Positions 27,401 to 40,400 of a DNA stretch of 64,000 nt are shown in pieces. The stretch spans positions 1 to 64,000 of the forward strand of contig JASANC010003886.1 in NCBI GenBank assembly GCA_030248135.1, read 5' to 3'. The stretch comes from Theristus sp. LFF4_11 (lineage: Eukaryota; Nematoda; Chromadorea; Monhysterida; Xyalidae). The stretch's first letter is position 1. The number at the start of each line of letters is the position of its first letter. The notes under the pieces were generated by a model that made no database searches, was not told the origin of the DNA, and saw only the letters and a program-made list of their open reading frames with translations. The position numbers and the translations under genes are program-made.

Positions 27401-27554
27401 AAGAATGAACAATTTGTTAAGTCAGCAAACGCAAACTGACAGGCTTCACAGGCATCGGGCGCCATGCGGTCGATTCAGGCGTAGGCTGTGCGTCCGCTCG
27501 CAGACAATTCGCAATGCCACGCGAGTCAAGCGCCCACAAATGACCACTGTTCAT
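21420..27554 (-). CDS. TECPR1: TECPR1-like tectonin beta-propeller protein
   Basis: About 17 small exons on the minus strand match the order of TECPR1, an endolysosomal protein linking autophagosomes and damaged lysosomes to the ATG5-ATG12 system. The likely start is at 27,554 (MNSGHLWALDSRG). Next come a tectonin-type piece ending HESTYENQ (26.7 kb), a first DysF N half with DRAAWSDVDG and PSPGWSWQHPW (26.3-26.5 kb), its C half QGWQYAFNF...FVRRRRWVRVRRY (26.1 kb), tectonin repeats (VWALSRDGRLWFREGLS at 25.9 kb, GREDGQIYVRSGVTADEP at 25.0 kb), a Glu/Arg-rich linker (24.6 kb), a PH-like region (23.5-24.3 kb), a second DysF module (VCENQRWSTF, YAWSDETG, SWVWLDDWH, RRRCWARQRRF; 22.3-22.8 kb) and final tectonin repeats (SVLWALTVNGELLWSRLG, SVWAITENDELYNRLG; 21.6-22.2 kb). 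The C-terminus is near 21,420 (LQWAFGVSAPWKQIAAL). Exon joins are approximate. Confidence 0.85.
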
Positions 27555-27975
27555 GTTGATGTGCTTCTCGGTCGGTGTTCTTTTGTTGATGCAGTTTGCT
27601 CAGTGAAACTTTGGCAAAGTTCAAGCTATTTTATAGCAACATGACTGCGGCGGTCACGTGCGTACAAAAGTGACGTCATTGAAACAAGTTCAGCTGGACG
27701 CACCGAAAACACCACCGCTTTTCAAATCTTTCATTTTGCAACAACAAAAACAGAACACAACATCTTGATTTGGACATGAAGTCAAGTGTCAGAACACCAA
27801 AAAAAGCAATCAAGTTATCCAGTCTAGATGAATGAACGAAAAAACATTCACAAAACGACAATCGGAACGAACAATACTGTACAAAGAGAGCGAAACTGAA
27901 CTGACAAGACAGCTGGAAAGCAGAGAAGCAACAGAAGCAACGCAACGGCGGAGTGACCGACGGTGATGTTGGTGT

Positions 27976-30900
27976 TCAGTCGCTGCTGTCGTCCGAGTCG
28001 ACCAGGTCACTGTGTTCGTGCTGTGCGATTCTGCGAGTGTGCATGCGCAGCGAGCTCGCAGCGCTCATGCGTTGTCCCTTGCGACTCATGACGACGCACA
28101 AATGACGCACTGCGTTCTGCAGCGAGTACAGCTGCGTGTCGAAACCGTGGAAGTTGACGAACGAGGCGCGCGCGTCGTAGAGGAAATTGGCGTTGCGCGT
28201 GTCCACCCAGGCGGCAGGCACACGTCTGTAGTCGCCCCAATGCCAGCACGACCACGTGTGCAGTGCGCGCTCGTCAGCGTCCAGCGTTGGTTCCTTCTGG
28301 TAGCGGTAGACAAAGTTCATTGCTGCCGTCACCAGACGCCCGTCGAGTTTGTCGCTGACACGCACCTGGCCAATGGTCACTGGACAGTCTCGATGGCACA
28401 TCACATTTACTAACAACACAGTCGATAAAAACCACAAACTCAGCGCTTCTAAATAAAAGCTATGACTTTGGAGAACTGCAATGGCGTTTCGGAAGTTTAG
28501 GTCTTCATTTTGATTGCGGTAACGCTTGTCTCTTGCGCCGGCCTACCGTGAGAGCGCCATCGACCAACGGCGAGCAAGGTGGCAATGGTGACGGTGGCGA
28601 GGTGTCACGTGGCACTGGCGTGGCAGTGGTGGACGAATGCACAGAGTGCACCTGCTGCTGGTCAACGTCACCGCCGCCAACGGCATTCGCAGACAAATTC
28701 AGCAACATCGCTGCGCCGTTGCTCTGACTCTGACTGTGCACCGCACGATGTTGATCGTTGAACGTTGCCGGTGACGCGCACGCGCTCAGTTGCTGCTGTT
28801 GCTGTTGCTGTTGTGCTGCCAGCAGTGCTTGTTGCTGCTTTTGGCGTTGCACGGTCAACGGATTCGGCACCACTGGATAGACCCACGCGGCCTGCGCCAA
28901 TGAGCCTGCAAAACAGTCGTTGGTATTGTTGAAAAGCAGGCATTATTGAAAAAAGTTCCATCGAGTGGCATGGGAAGGCAAAAACAAAAAGGAGCACCGG
29001 TTGAGGCGGTCGTCGGTTCGCGGATCAACTCAAAGCTCGAGTCGAGCAAGGACGCGAGCGGCTCGGTGTCGTCGTCGAACTCAGTGGAGGCGGTTGGGTT
29101 GTCGAACAGCTCAACGAGCAGCCGCGATACTTCGTCCATCAGCGCAATGTTCACTGGGAACACACGCGCACAGTGGTCGAAGCAGCCCGAGTAGTCGCCG
29201 GACGCTGCTGCCAGCGGTGACGACGGCGAACGGATCTGCCAGTGAAAACAAGCTCTCACACAGTTAAAAACGCTCACCTATACCAACCGCATACAGCGAA
29301 CATTCTGTACAACACAACGGCAAAAAATTCTGAACTGTTCAGAAGCTGAAGCCGAACAGTTGGAAGTTTTTGTCGATCACCACAACTGACCCCTGAATCG
29401 ACCAACAACTGCTGTGCGTCGACAGGCAGCGATTGTTTGCGACAGAGTCCCAGCAGATTCTCGGTCGGGTGTCCCGGATTGAGCAGATTCAAATGTTGCT
29501 GCTGCACGCCACTGCATCCGTATGCTTCCTCAGGCACCACACCAACGGGCAGTCTCGGCCATTCACCGATTGCAACGGACGCATCCAAACAGGCCACAAT
29601 CGAGTAGATCGTCGCTGGAATCACTGGAAAGTCCTCGTAGTGCATGTGCGTCTCAGACGATATGCGACCGAACCAGCCTGGGTAGCCGCCTGCGGACAAC
29701 AACAACAACAGACAAAATCGTTAGTAGCTATTTATTACATATTTAGCTGATATCTTTTTTTGGTCCCGAGACTAAACGCGAGCATAAAAAATATATAAGC
29801 ATGCTCGACGCGGGAATTAATAGTGATCCAAATTCCCAAAACGAAGCTGGTAGCGCAGGCGATTTTGAATTGCCACATAAAGATTGGAACTAGTTTCCTT
29901 TTGACGTCCGAAATCGCAGATCCCAAAAAAACGATAATAATTTATTCGAATAAACGTACCTTAACTAAAAAATTCTCAGTGACTATACTGATGAATTTAC
30001 TACAGAACTTACTGGCGTTTTCCAAACTACTCAGGTGCTCATAAAAGTGCTGAAAGTGTGCAGTGAGTGCGCCGTGAACGCACCAATGATTTCATCATTC
30101 GGCCACTGTGGCTGTATGTGAATCGGCTGGCCAGTGGGCGCACGGAAGCTGCCGATGCCCGTGAGATATTTGTCGATCGGTGCAGGCACCGCCCAAGAGT
30201 CGTTCAGCAAGCGTCTGAACATCACCAACGGTTGTTTGACGCTGTGCGTCCGTGTGGTGCACGCGTCGACGAGACGACGATAGAACAACAGCTGGCAGTA
30301 GTAGAGAAACACGGCGAACGGCACCGTGCGGCGCCAGCGCTCGTTCGCGTCACACAGCATCTGGTGCACCGTGCGGCACAGCGGCAGCAGGCCGTGCGCC
30401 GTCGCACGGAAGAACACCTGCACCGCAACGACGCTCACAGCAACCGTGTCTTTGTGGACACACTCAGCATTGGCTGAACGCTTTAAACGCACACGCACTG
30501 GAAGCTGAACACCGCTAGCGGACGAAAGCCACCAAATTCAAGAGGGGTTAGATCACTGGTGCCTTCGAACAGAACAGTCGTGTGGAGCTCTGATCTGCCT
30601 ACATTAAGCACCGGAGAGTCGCAGCGTAGCGTTTCCGTACCGCATTAGGGCGCCACTGAAGTATTATAGATTTATTCAAACGTGTCCGGACTAAAATGAC
30701 GTCATTTGCTTTAAAAACGCCCGTTTGTTGAAGTACAGGCACTAAAATGTCAGTTTGGTGGTGTAACCGATTCGACATTCACCATTTGTTTACGGGAAGA
30801 AATCGGCTAAACGGAGTCTGGTTTGCAGTGAACGGCAAGCGCATGTTTGGCGGCACATGACGTCATCACAGCGAGACACGTTTAAAAATAGGTGATACCT

Positions 30901-31150
30901 GTTGTTTGCGCGGATACGCCATGTAGTTGCCAGCAGCCATGAACACATCATCAAACAACGGGTCCGACACGAGCTTGCCGTCCATTGGTTTCGTTGACGG
31001 CCATGCTCGTTTGCTTGACTGATACATCGTGTTGGGGCAGCAAACACGCACAACTGCGTCCACGTAAAAACATTTGAAACTTGCGACCGCGTGATAAAGC
31101 AAATTGCACAATACGCCCAGCGTGCAACTGGGTTCGCAGTGTTCAGCCAC
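27976..31150 (-). CDS. Intron-containing gene for a partitivirus coat-protein-like product
   Basis: At least six minus-strand exons read as one protein: about 30,890-31,150 (FKCFYVDAVVRVC, FMAAGNYMAYPRKQQ before a GTATCA donor), about 30,080-30,445 (LLPLCRTVHQM, VPAPIDKYLTGIGSF), about 29,400-29,685 (starts after gtccgcag; GWFGRISSETHMHYEDFP), about 28,960-29,236 (an acidic segment), 28,5xx-28,90x (polyGln, then Pro/Ser-rich) and about 27,976-28,370 (HWGDYRRVPAAWVDTRNAN, ending SDDSSD). The hydrophobic helices, the GWFG-x5-TH-x2-Y block and the DYxRxPxxWxxxRN block look to me like coat proteins of partitiviruses; this is recognition from memory and unsearched. No stop interrupts the exons, so it looks like a maintained host gene. 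It sits 420 bp upstream of TECPR1 and 250 bp downstream of RRP12, same strand. The N-terminal exon is uncertain. Confidence 0.5.
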
Positions 31151-31403
31151 TGATCAGCCCACAAATTGAATAACCACACAGCAATGTTGTTCTTTATTTC
31201 GTCGCAGCAAGGCACAATCAACCACATACCGTAGAAACATCCAAAACAACTCTGTGGCGGTAAGAAGCTGTTTCCTTGACCAACACGTATGACAACTAAT
31301 CCACAAATCCATTTCAACAACAATATTTTTAACAACAAACAACATTTGAAACAACAATGATTTCCGGACTGACCATTTCAGCAATAATGCAATCAACCAT
31401 TTA

Positions 31404-34400
31404 TTAGATTGGAATCACACGTTTTCGCTTGCCCTTCTGTTTTGCCGCATTCTTGACCGCCCGTCTTGCCCCGGCAACCACATGCTGCATTTGACCCCTA
31501 AACTTCTTTGCTTTCCGTTTGCTGCGCCCGAGCGGTATGTACGCATACGGCTCATATTTCTGTGCGGATCGTTTCACGTCTCCTTTAGCCTTTTTAGCTT
31601 TATACTCGTGGCCAACAACGGAAGGCTGAGACTGTGACAGATCACGGTGAATGCCACGGCCACCTGGTTGATAGGAGGACGCAATCGAAGCTGTGCACGC
31701 TTTGGCACGTTTGACTGCGCTCGCTCGATCATCTGACATCGATAGTGCTGCGCATTTCTTTCGCTTGCCCGATATCAGGATATCTCTGAAAGGGTCTGGC
31801 TTCACAATGTATTTGAAATGAACTGCGTTAACAATGTGATCATTATCGGGTGTGAAGACCAATTGCGGTTGAAGACACAGCGCAAAGCCCCACCGGTCAC
31901 CGTCCTGGTCATCATCAGAGGGCTCGTGCTGCTGTTCGTGAGGCTCTTGCGCGCCAATGATGAGTCTGCCGTCGGGCGCAGTCTTGAAGCGAGCATCTTT
32001 CATTTGCTCAGATGTGGTTTTCAGTTTGTTCGGGTCAGTGCCGGTGATTGTGGTGGCGAGTGCAGGTTGGTGCAACAAATCAGTGACACCCGCAGCAGCA
32101 GCGTCCTCATGCAGCCACACAGCACTCTTGGCGTGTTCGCGGCCACCGCTCACTGTTGCAACCAAACAAACAACGCTCTTATCATCTGCCTTTGCAACAC
32201 AATCCAGAATGCACAACACCCTCGCAGCAACAATAACCAATCAGTTGCCGAATGTGCAAATGCCGAACAACACAGACAACATCACAAATGTGAGTGTGTT
32301 GGTTGTACTAGCGGCCGTGCCAAGAGTCACCTTCGCATAGGGTTAGGGGGAAAAAAAATCCGGATTTTTTTTTTAAATTAAAAAAAATTTAAAAAAAAAA
32401 TTTTTTTTTTACAAGTTAGGTTTGTTCGAAGCGTCTCGTCGAGCTGAGTTCATCTAGACTATTTTCAGAACGATCCGGAAAACTATAAGAGCGAAAATCG
32501 TGTTTTATTGAAATTATGTCCATTTCATAGAGGGAAAGTTGCATTTTCAACAGTAAAACAGGACAATTTTCGACGTGTACTTGAATATTGAACCGTTCTT
32601 AGTTGTTCCTCTTTAGAAAATTACCAAAATTTGACTGTGTTCAAAAATTCCTGTTTGCTGTAGCTAATTCGGCAACCCCTGTCGACCCGGTCGCCCCCCC
32701 CCCCCCCCCAAGACACTTACTTTCAGGTTCAACCAGCTATGCTATCTGCCACATGGCGAGAGCCCACTCTTCAAATCATCGTATCGAAAACACGTACCAT
32801 GATTTCGCGATCACGTTGCGGGCAACTGACAGACGCAAGTTTAACACGTTAGTTTAGCTCAGCACGCAAGTTTTAACATGTGGCCATGTTATCGGGTATC
32901 TGAAAAACGGTCGTGTGATGTGGTATTAACCAACATCTCCGCTCCAATTGTTTAACAATATATCGCACAACTCCATTGTAGACCTATAACATACGCCAAT
33001 CAACAAAATATATGTTAATCTCATGGCCTACCGACTGAAAAAAATGTTCTAAGTTGCAAGAAAACGATTTCTGAAACGATATTTCAATTCAGTTAAGTCA
33101 TTTCAACGCTAAAAATTGACTCTAGAAGTCATCCAAATCGAAAAACATGGAGTACGTCGGTCAAAATGACCAAATAATGACATGTACCTAAGCACACAAA
33201 GAAGTTGGGAAGAAAATTTGGTTTGAACTTTCAAAAAATTATGCCATAAATCGAATTTTCAGAGCAAAGTAGAAGAAAAATTTTTCAAATTTTTTTTTTA
33301 AGTTTGAAAAAAAAACCCAATTAAAAAAAAACGAAAAAAAAATTAAAAAATTTTTTTTTTTCAAAGCCCCTAACCCTACCTTCGCATGTCACGTCAGCAT
33401 CGGAGTCACTGTCTCTCAGCACGTCTGCGATCGTGTTCGCAATCGAAGTCACAGCCGACCGAGCCCCGGTAGCCGCGCTCGCTGTGCTCTGCAACATTTA
33501 TGGTCTTTTTTATTTGCGTCTACGATTGGCAACGCGAAGAAACACCGGTTTTGCCGGGGCAAATTTTGATACTTGAAAAAAACCCTTAAAAACCGGTTTT
33601 TCAGATGTTTTGTTTTGTTCAAGTTTTTTTCAAGATTTTCAATGCGAAGTTTTTGTTCTAGTTTTGCAATTGCAAGGAACCAGTGTTTCAGGAGAATGAA
33701 GTGAATTGCAACAAAAACCCAATTGTTCCAAATGCAAGGTTATGAAATGTTTTGCAATTTCCTGTCCAAATTTGATATTGTTGCACAAAAACCTTGTTTT
33801 TCAAAACGAAATTCCCAATTGTTCCATATGGATTCAAGCGCTACAATTTTTAGTACAAGGTTGAAAATTGGGGTTCAAAATTCAAAAATAGTTAAAATTG
33901 GGGTTCAAGCTTTTACCAAGCCAATTTGCGTTCAAGCATCACTTTTATTTACTACCGCAACTGTTTGGTTTTTGCCTGCTGTGAATTGAACCAGAAACCA
34001 TTGGCACGTCTCTGCAACAGCGCCATGCGTCTTTAGCCAAGCCACCAATAGCCCGTTCGTACCAGTCGAACACGTTTCAGTTTCTTGGTGGCTTTCTGCA
34101 CGGCCTTTCGCCGTTGCCTTTTGAGAACATTACGCATGAGGACACGCCACTTCGCATCGTCAGCAGGCACGTACTGCAGCACACGTGCCTGGCCGTAATG
34201 GCGCACGAGCACAGTGCACAGCACAGCACAACGCACGCGCTCACGTTTCGCCTGCTTGTGCTCGCCAGTGTTGCTGAGTGGACGGCTGCAAAGAAGACAT
34301 TCAAGATGGCCGCCAACGGCAGGTTTCAGGACACGCTCGCAAGAACAGTGGCGCAACCTGAACACATGCTTCAGAATCGGCTCTTCATAGTGTTCGAGCA

Positions 34401-37400
34401 CAAACTTCGGTCCGTGGCGAATGACAGCAGTGAGCAGTTTGGCTGAAATGCAGCAACGTGCTGAGTGAAGTGAATGCAACTGTGCAACGCTTTGTGGCCG
34501 CTTGTGACATTGTGCGCCAGCAGCAGCAAACGTCAGCGGACGCACTGGCAATGCACGCAGCGGTGTTCTGTCGGTCGTGCACGTGCGTGAGTGCGCGTGC
34601 TAGCACGCTGTCCACGGCGTGTGCGTTCATGTGCGGCCCGTGCGTGCGCACCAGAATGTTCGCTGCGATCAACGACGCTCGCACGTTCGTCAGCTTCCTT
34701 GGCGCTGCTCCTTTGTCGTTTGAATCAACTGCCGCATCGTAAACACACCAAATCCTGAAAGTAAAACCAACTATAACGATTTGATTCACGTTTGAATGTG
34801 TGAAACTTCCTCATTATTTCTCCACGATGGATACTGGTTTAAAGCCAGCGTCTATGATTTGCTTTAGCTGTGTTATTGGGAACAACGAAACCCTTACTGC
34901 AAGCATCAAAACTGAAAATGTGATAGCGGACACGAACCGATCAAACAACATCTCCAGCACGGCCGGCTTTCCAGCGTCGCTCAGTTGCGAGTATTTCTCA
35001 GTGAGCTGCTGCAGCCGTTTAGCAGCGTTATGCCTCGTTTTCGCCTTCTCGGACGTGTCCAGATAGCGCACCTGAGGGAATACAAGCGACAGCAATTGGT
35101 GTTGTGTTTCAGGAGTTGTCAGAACAGGCGAGTGAGCTAACGAGGTCAGAGAAGATGTCATCGATCAGCGGGTGCAACTGCGCAACGCTTGTGCAGCGCT
35201 CGATCAGCTCGCCGACGATGCTCGCGTGCGACGCACGTGCCGGCGCACACACTGCGCCACGCTCTGTGCCTGCTCGCAACTGCAATGTGCACTGTGTGTG
35301 TACACCATCAATGCCACTGGTGCACCTCTTTGGCTCAAACTCTCAATCAATGATTTCAGCTGGCGAACCGGTTTCAAGTGCTCTGTTGCAGTTGCGATGC
35401 CAGCACGACAGGCCTCTTCAAGCATCCGATATGCCTTCTTTTGCAGCGGCGCATATTCGCCAGACGAAATGTTCAACCACGGCTTTGTGCATTCTAGCAC
35501 GGAGCTCAGTTGCTGTTCGTTCAAATGCGGCACCAACACGACAATGATGTCGCCTGCACACAATGGACAGCAAATCGTAGTGCAATAAATAACGCAGGCT
35601 GCGTCAAGTTGGCATGTCAGATAAAAATTCGACCGCAGGCGTGAGCAAGTTTTGTTGCGTGCAATACGCATCAAGCGACTACAACTCACTGGTGTGCAGA
35701 CGTCGTGTCAACGGCTCGCGCGCGTCAGTCGCTTTCTGCAGTGCCCTCTGCAAATAATCGCCAATCAACGCGTTCTCCGTGATGTGCACGTAACTGCGAA
35801 TCGTTTCCAAAATGGTCGCCCTCAGCAGCTTCGGGTCGTGCAGTTCATCGGTCATCTGGCAAAAAGAAAGAAATTGAAGAAAGTGAACGAACAAAAACTG
35901 AAACGTAATTACAATGGCAATGGCTGATTCGGAACTGAATGAATCGCAATCTACAGGGTGCACCAAAAAGTGCAAATTTAAAATGGCTCGTATTCGCCAC
36001 CAGTGTTTATTCGTATTCAGACTCCAGCTCAATATCTCATACTGGTGACGAATACTTGCCATTTTAAATGTGGCCCACCGTGTGCATGCAAACCTGTTTG
36101 TCTTCAGTGGTGTACAGATTGAACAGGATTGGCAGAAAGTTCTTCGCGTACGATGCAAGCAGCAGTCGCTGGTGGGCGGGGCAGCGGTCGGTTGAGACAA
36201 AGCGAGTCAGCCGTCGCAACGCCGCACAGACGCACAGACGCAACTCCGGGCGACCCAACAGCGCGACGCCAAGCACTTTCGCAAAGTCTGGCACACACAG
36301 ACAAACAAAGCTAATTGGGAACTCTACATATGAATGCGTTGCACACGTTGAAAGGCAACAAGTTCTTGCTGCATGTGTAACTTCTGAATAACCGAAGTTA
36401 CTCTGTAGCATGAGTAGGGACTCAGTTGTGAATTCACGGTCGCAAAAGCAGAACTGAAAATAGATCATACTAATCATGTAAAACCAGTGGCTATGGTACT
36501 GCAAGCAAGGGCAATCGAACATACTCACTTGATGAGCACAATAATTCGTAAATCTACCTTTGAACAACTCAGCCGTCAAATCGTTGGGCGCCCTGCAGAA
36601 CGCTGGCAGCAGGTCCCAGATCTGTTGCACGACCACCGAGTACACTTTGACGAGCAATGCGTTGCTGCCTGCATTATCACCTGCGTTTACTGCACACACA
36701 CCGCTGACCGCTACAACAACTGTCGCCTCCGTCACGGGAAAGCAACGAAACATGGCAATATAAACCGTTTTTGTGTGTACCAACAAGTCACAACATACAA
36801 ACACCTCCATGGGCCATTGTTTCTACACACCGCGGTGTGCGTCACAAAATTCGTTGCGGTGAAGTACGGCACAAAAAAATCAACTTTATTAGCTGACCAT
36901 TTTTTCGCCATTCACTCAACCGCTGATCGAGCTTAGTGGCGATGCGCAGAAAATAGCGTGTGTAGAAAGCGAGCGAGTCGCGACGCACAGCCTGGGAGAG
37001 CAGAGGCAGCATCCAACTGCGCTCGATGTCGGCCGTGAACGTGGCGGCGTCTGCGTGGATGCCAATCGCAATCGCACCGAGCACCGCCTCCAATGCAAAC
37101 AACCACGCGTACACACACACAACAACGCTGCAATGCTGCGCCACAAACAACTCTGGCGCGCTGCTTACATCTGCTTGAACAATCAGCAAGCTAAACTGCA
37201 AAGCAGCATATCATCCGATCGATTGTCCAGATTTACAGTTTGACTTGACATCAATTCACGTATTATTTTTACTTTATTTTTTTAATTTATTCGCGCGCCG
37301 GTTCCGGAAACCATAAGGTACCAAACTCCGGTGGAAACGAGCAATACCGTATTACCTCTAATAAACCCCCATGGGGGTTTATTTCTTCAGCGACTTCTGG

Positions 37401-40400
37401 GGGTGGGGGTTTATTTTTGGGGGGGGATTATTTTGGGGGGGGTTTATTTGGAAACCATTTTTAGGGGTGGGCAAAATGGCAAAAATACCTTCCATGGCGG
37501 GAAGGAAGTCGCAGAAACTTCTACTTTTTTAACAGCCTTTTGTAATGAAATTACCACTAACTCACCCCTTTGGGGCCTTTGGTAGCACAATTTCACCAAT
37601 GTCACTGCATTCAGCCACTGAATTCGCTAGGTATGTGTTTCAAACAGGTTTCTGATAAACCCCCATGGGGATTTATTTTTTGGGGGGGATTATTTGGAAA
37701 CTTGTCGAGGGGGTGGGGGTTTATTTTGGGGGGGGGGTTAATTTGGGGGGGGGGGTTAATAGAGGTAATACGGTATACTGCCCCGTGCCGAGCCCAGTTT
37801 ACCCCAGACCATTAGATGTTATCGGTCACTTTAGTTTCTCCACGTTGCACTGCGAGGTTCGAACTTTGCACCTACAGAACGGCACACAGTGCTAGCCGCG
37901 TGCGCGACAGAGGCTAATTTCAGCAGATTTCACCTGGGCGCCAGCATGCGTGACCGCCTCTGAGATGCACGCGTCAACTGCCTGTCGGTGTGCTGCGTTG
38001 TCGGACGCTCTCAGATCAGCCAGAAGTTTCAACGTGGCATCAAACGATGGGAGATCTTTCACACAGACACCAACGCTCTGCAAGCAGAATGGTGTGCACG
38101 TGTAGTGAAGGGCAGCAGCTGGCAGCAACGAATGCGCACAACGCGAGCGACCTGGATGAAGTGCGCGATCGCGAGCAGCAGTGTGCGCCAGACGGCAGCG
38201 GTGTGCGCGCGCAGCTGCTCCGTCAACGCAGTGAGCACGCGGTCGAGACACGCGCGCAATGCCGCCACTGCGTCCGTGTTGGCCGTCCGTTCAGCCTGAG
38301 CCAGTTGTTTGGCCATGTCACGACAACACTCGTGCGAGATGCGTTGCAACGAGTGCACGCCTGACTCAAGTGTGCCGCTGTGTTCACTCTCAAACACGCT
38401 CAGCATGGACGAGACCGAGCGGGGCAACATGGCGCATTGCGCTGCGATCAGCTCATTCGTGTTCATGGTGGCACCTGTTGCATCAGTACATTGGCCGTCA
38501 GACGGCTGTTGCACTTGCAAACACACGTGCGCCTCGCAAAGTGCCTGCAAAAACAGTAATCCACTGTGAACGACGCTCAAACACCAGATCGTCATGTCAA
38601 ATAGCAAACGCAAACAAAACTGAAAGAGACGCATTGCTTACAGCGATCCAAGCGGCGAAAAGCGTGCGATCGAGTGGAGACGGCTTGAAGTCGTGCAAGG
38701 CAGCGAGCAGTTGCACGTTCATGGCAGCTGGCAGAGTGCGACTGGTGGGCCGTCGGAGCAGCGCAGTGTGCAGCACGCGCAACGCACACAGACGCAGCTG
38801 CAGCACAGACACCACACTCAAACAACTGCAGCACACTGTGCAAACGGCGCCACATACCTGCACGTCGCTCAGCGTCAACAGACGCAGTATGGTCTGAGTG
38901 AGCTTTTTGAAAGTGCTGCTTGGCACGCCATGCATGAACGTCTCGACCACACTCAGTGTGTACAGTGTGCTGCTTTTGTTGGCGCCTGCAAGAAAATCCA
39001 GCAAATTGAGGCACACAAAGAACATGAGCAAAAACAACAAATGTCGTCTTTTAGGCTGTCCAACCGACGCCACCGAATCGCTCGAGCGAATCGTTGCAAA
39101 AACTGCCAACGATGCCGCCGGCCAGCAACGCACCACGGTCACGTTCTTCAAAATCACCTAAAATCAAAACAACCAACAAGTGAACGAAAACGCTGATTTA
39201 TGAGCAGAATAATCACAAAGTCAAACGTCTATGACGTGATAAAGTGCAAATGAGCGTGTTCGTCGTGAAACGACAGTGTGCTGCTGGCTGCTGGTAGGGA
39301 TGGAAAAAACTGTTTTTTTAAATTTTGTAAAAAACGGTTTCTTTTTACGGTTTTAAAACTGTTTTAAAATAGGATTTTTATCTCGAAAATGGTTTTCCAG
39401 CTTCAAAATATTGCTATGGATTTTGCCAAACACACAATTGAGCAAGAAAAGCTGGTTAAAAATTGTTCTTGTCGGTTTTGTGAACAATAATCAACGGTGT
39501 TCTGGTTACCAACAGGCATCAGAACTCAATAACACAATTTAGTCGCGGATTTCAACGAATTTAGATTTGTTTCGACGACTGAACATTCAGATTTTCTGTT
39601 GGTAAAAAACGGTTTTTTATTGTTGGCGTGAAAAGAAACCGGTTAAAAAAGCGGCTTCTTTTGCGTGGCATCGCTGGCTGCTGGTGCAAGCTGGCGGCCG
39701 CAGCGGCATGGACCAACCGAGCGGCTCACAGACGAGCAGCTGCAGCGCGTTGCGTGCCGTCTTTCGCACGGATGCGTTCTCGTGCGTGCACGCAACACTC
39801 GCCAACGAATGCAACAGCTGACGACTCGACGACTGCTGCCATGCCACTGCTGGCTGTGCACGCAGCAGTGTGCCAAGACACGCGCACAAGTGCTGCAAGC
39901 GGACAATGGCACTGCATGTGTCGCATGACGTCATCGTCACAATAGTTCCACTCGACATAGTTTGCAAGTGACAACCAAGACAAACGCTCATTTTGAATCG
40001 CACGCGTACCGTACCTTTGCAGCAGGGTACTTTTGACCGGATGCGTCTGCACCCGCAAAGCTGCTCAACTGCTGATGCAGACACTAAACAACAAAAGAAT
40101 TATGTGAAACGAAGAAACAAACAACCACAAAAGATTCTGCCAACATTGTGTTAATGAAACAACGAGTGTTTTAAAACTTACTTGCGACGTGGGCGCAAAA
40201 ATTGTCCTAAGCGCTTTGTAGCCGACTTTACGCATCACAACATTCAACAGCATCGCAGCAGGAGCAACCTTCATATTTTTAAATTGAATCTACTCTGCTT
40301 ACAAGAACATTTATATCAATATGGAGACAGAAAAACATGAAATGCACCAAAAAACAAGCGTTTCTCAACCTGCTCTGCGGTGAGCGTACTCGCTTGCAAG

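Noticed and set aside
32338..33378. RRP12 MITE as a newly created intron
   Set aside because: Reading on from the right duplication meets a stop (after GDSWHGR); an older intron ending caacag at about 32,169 explains the join.
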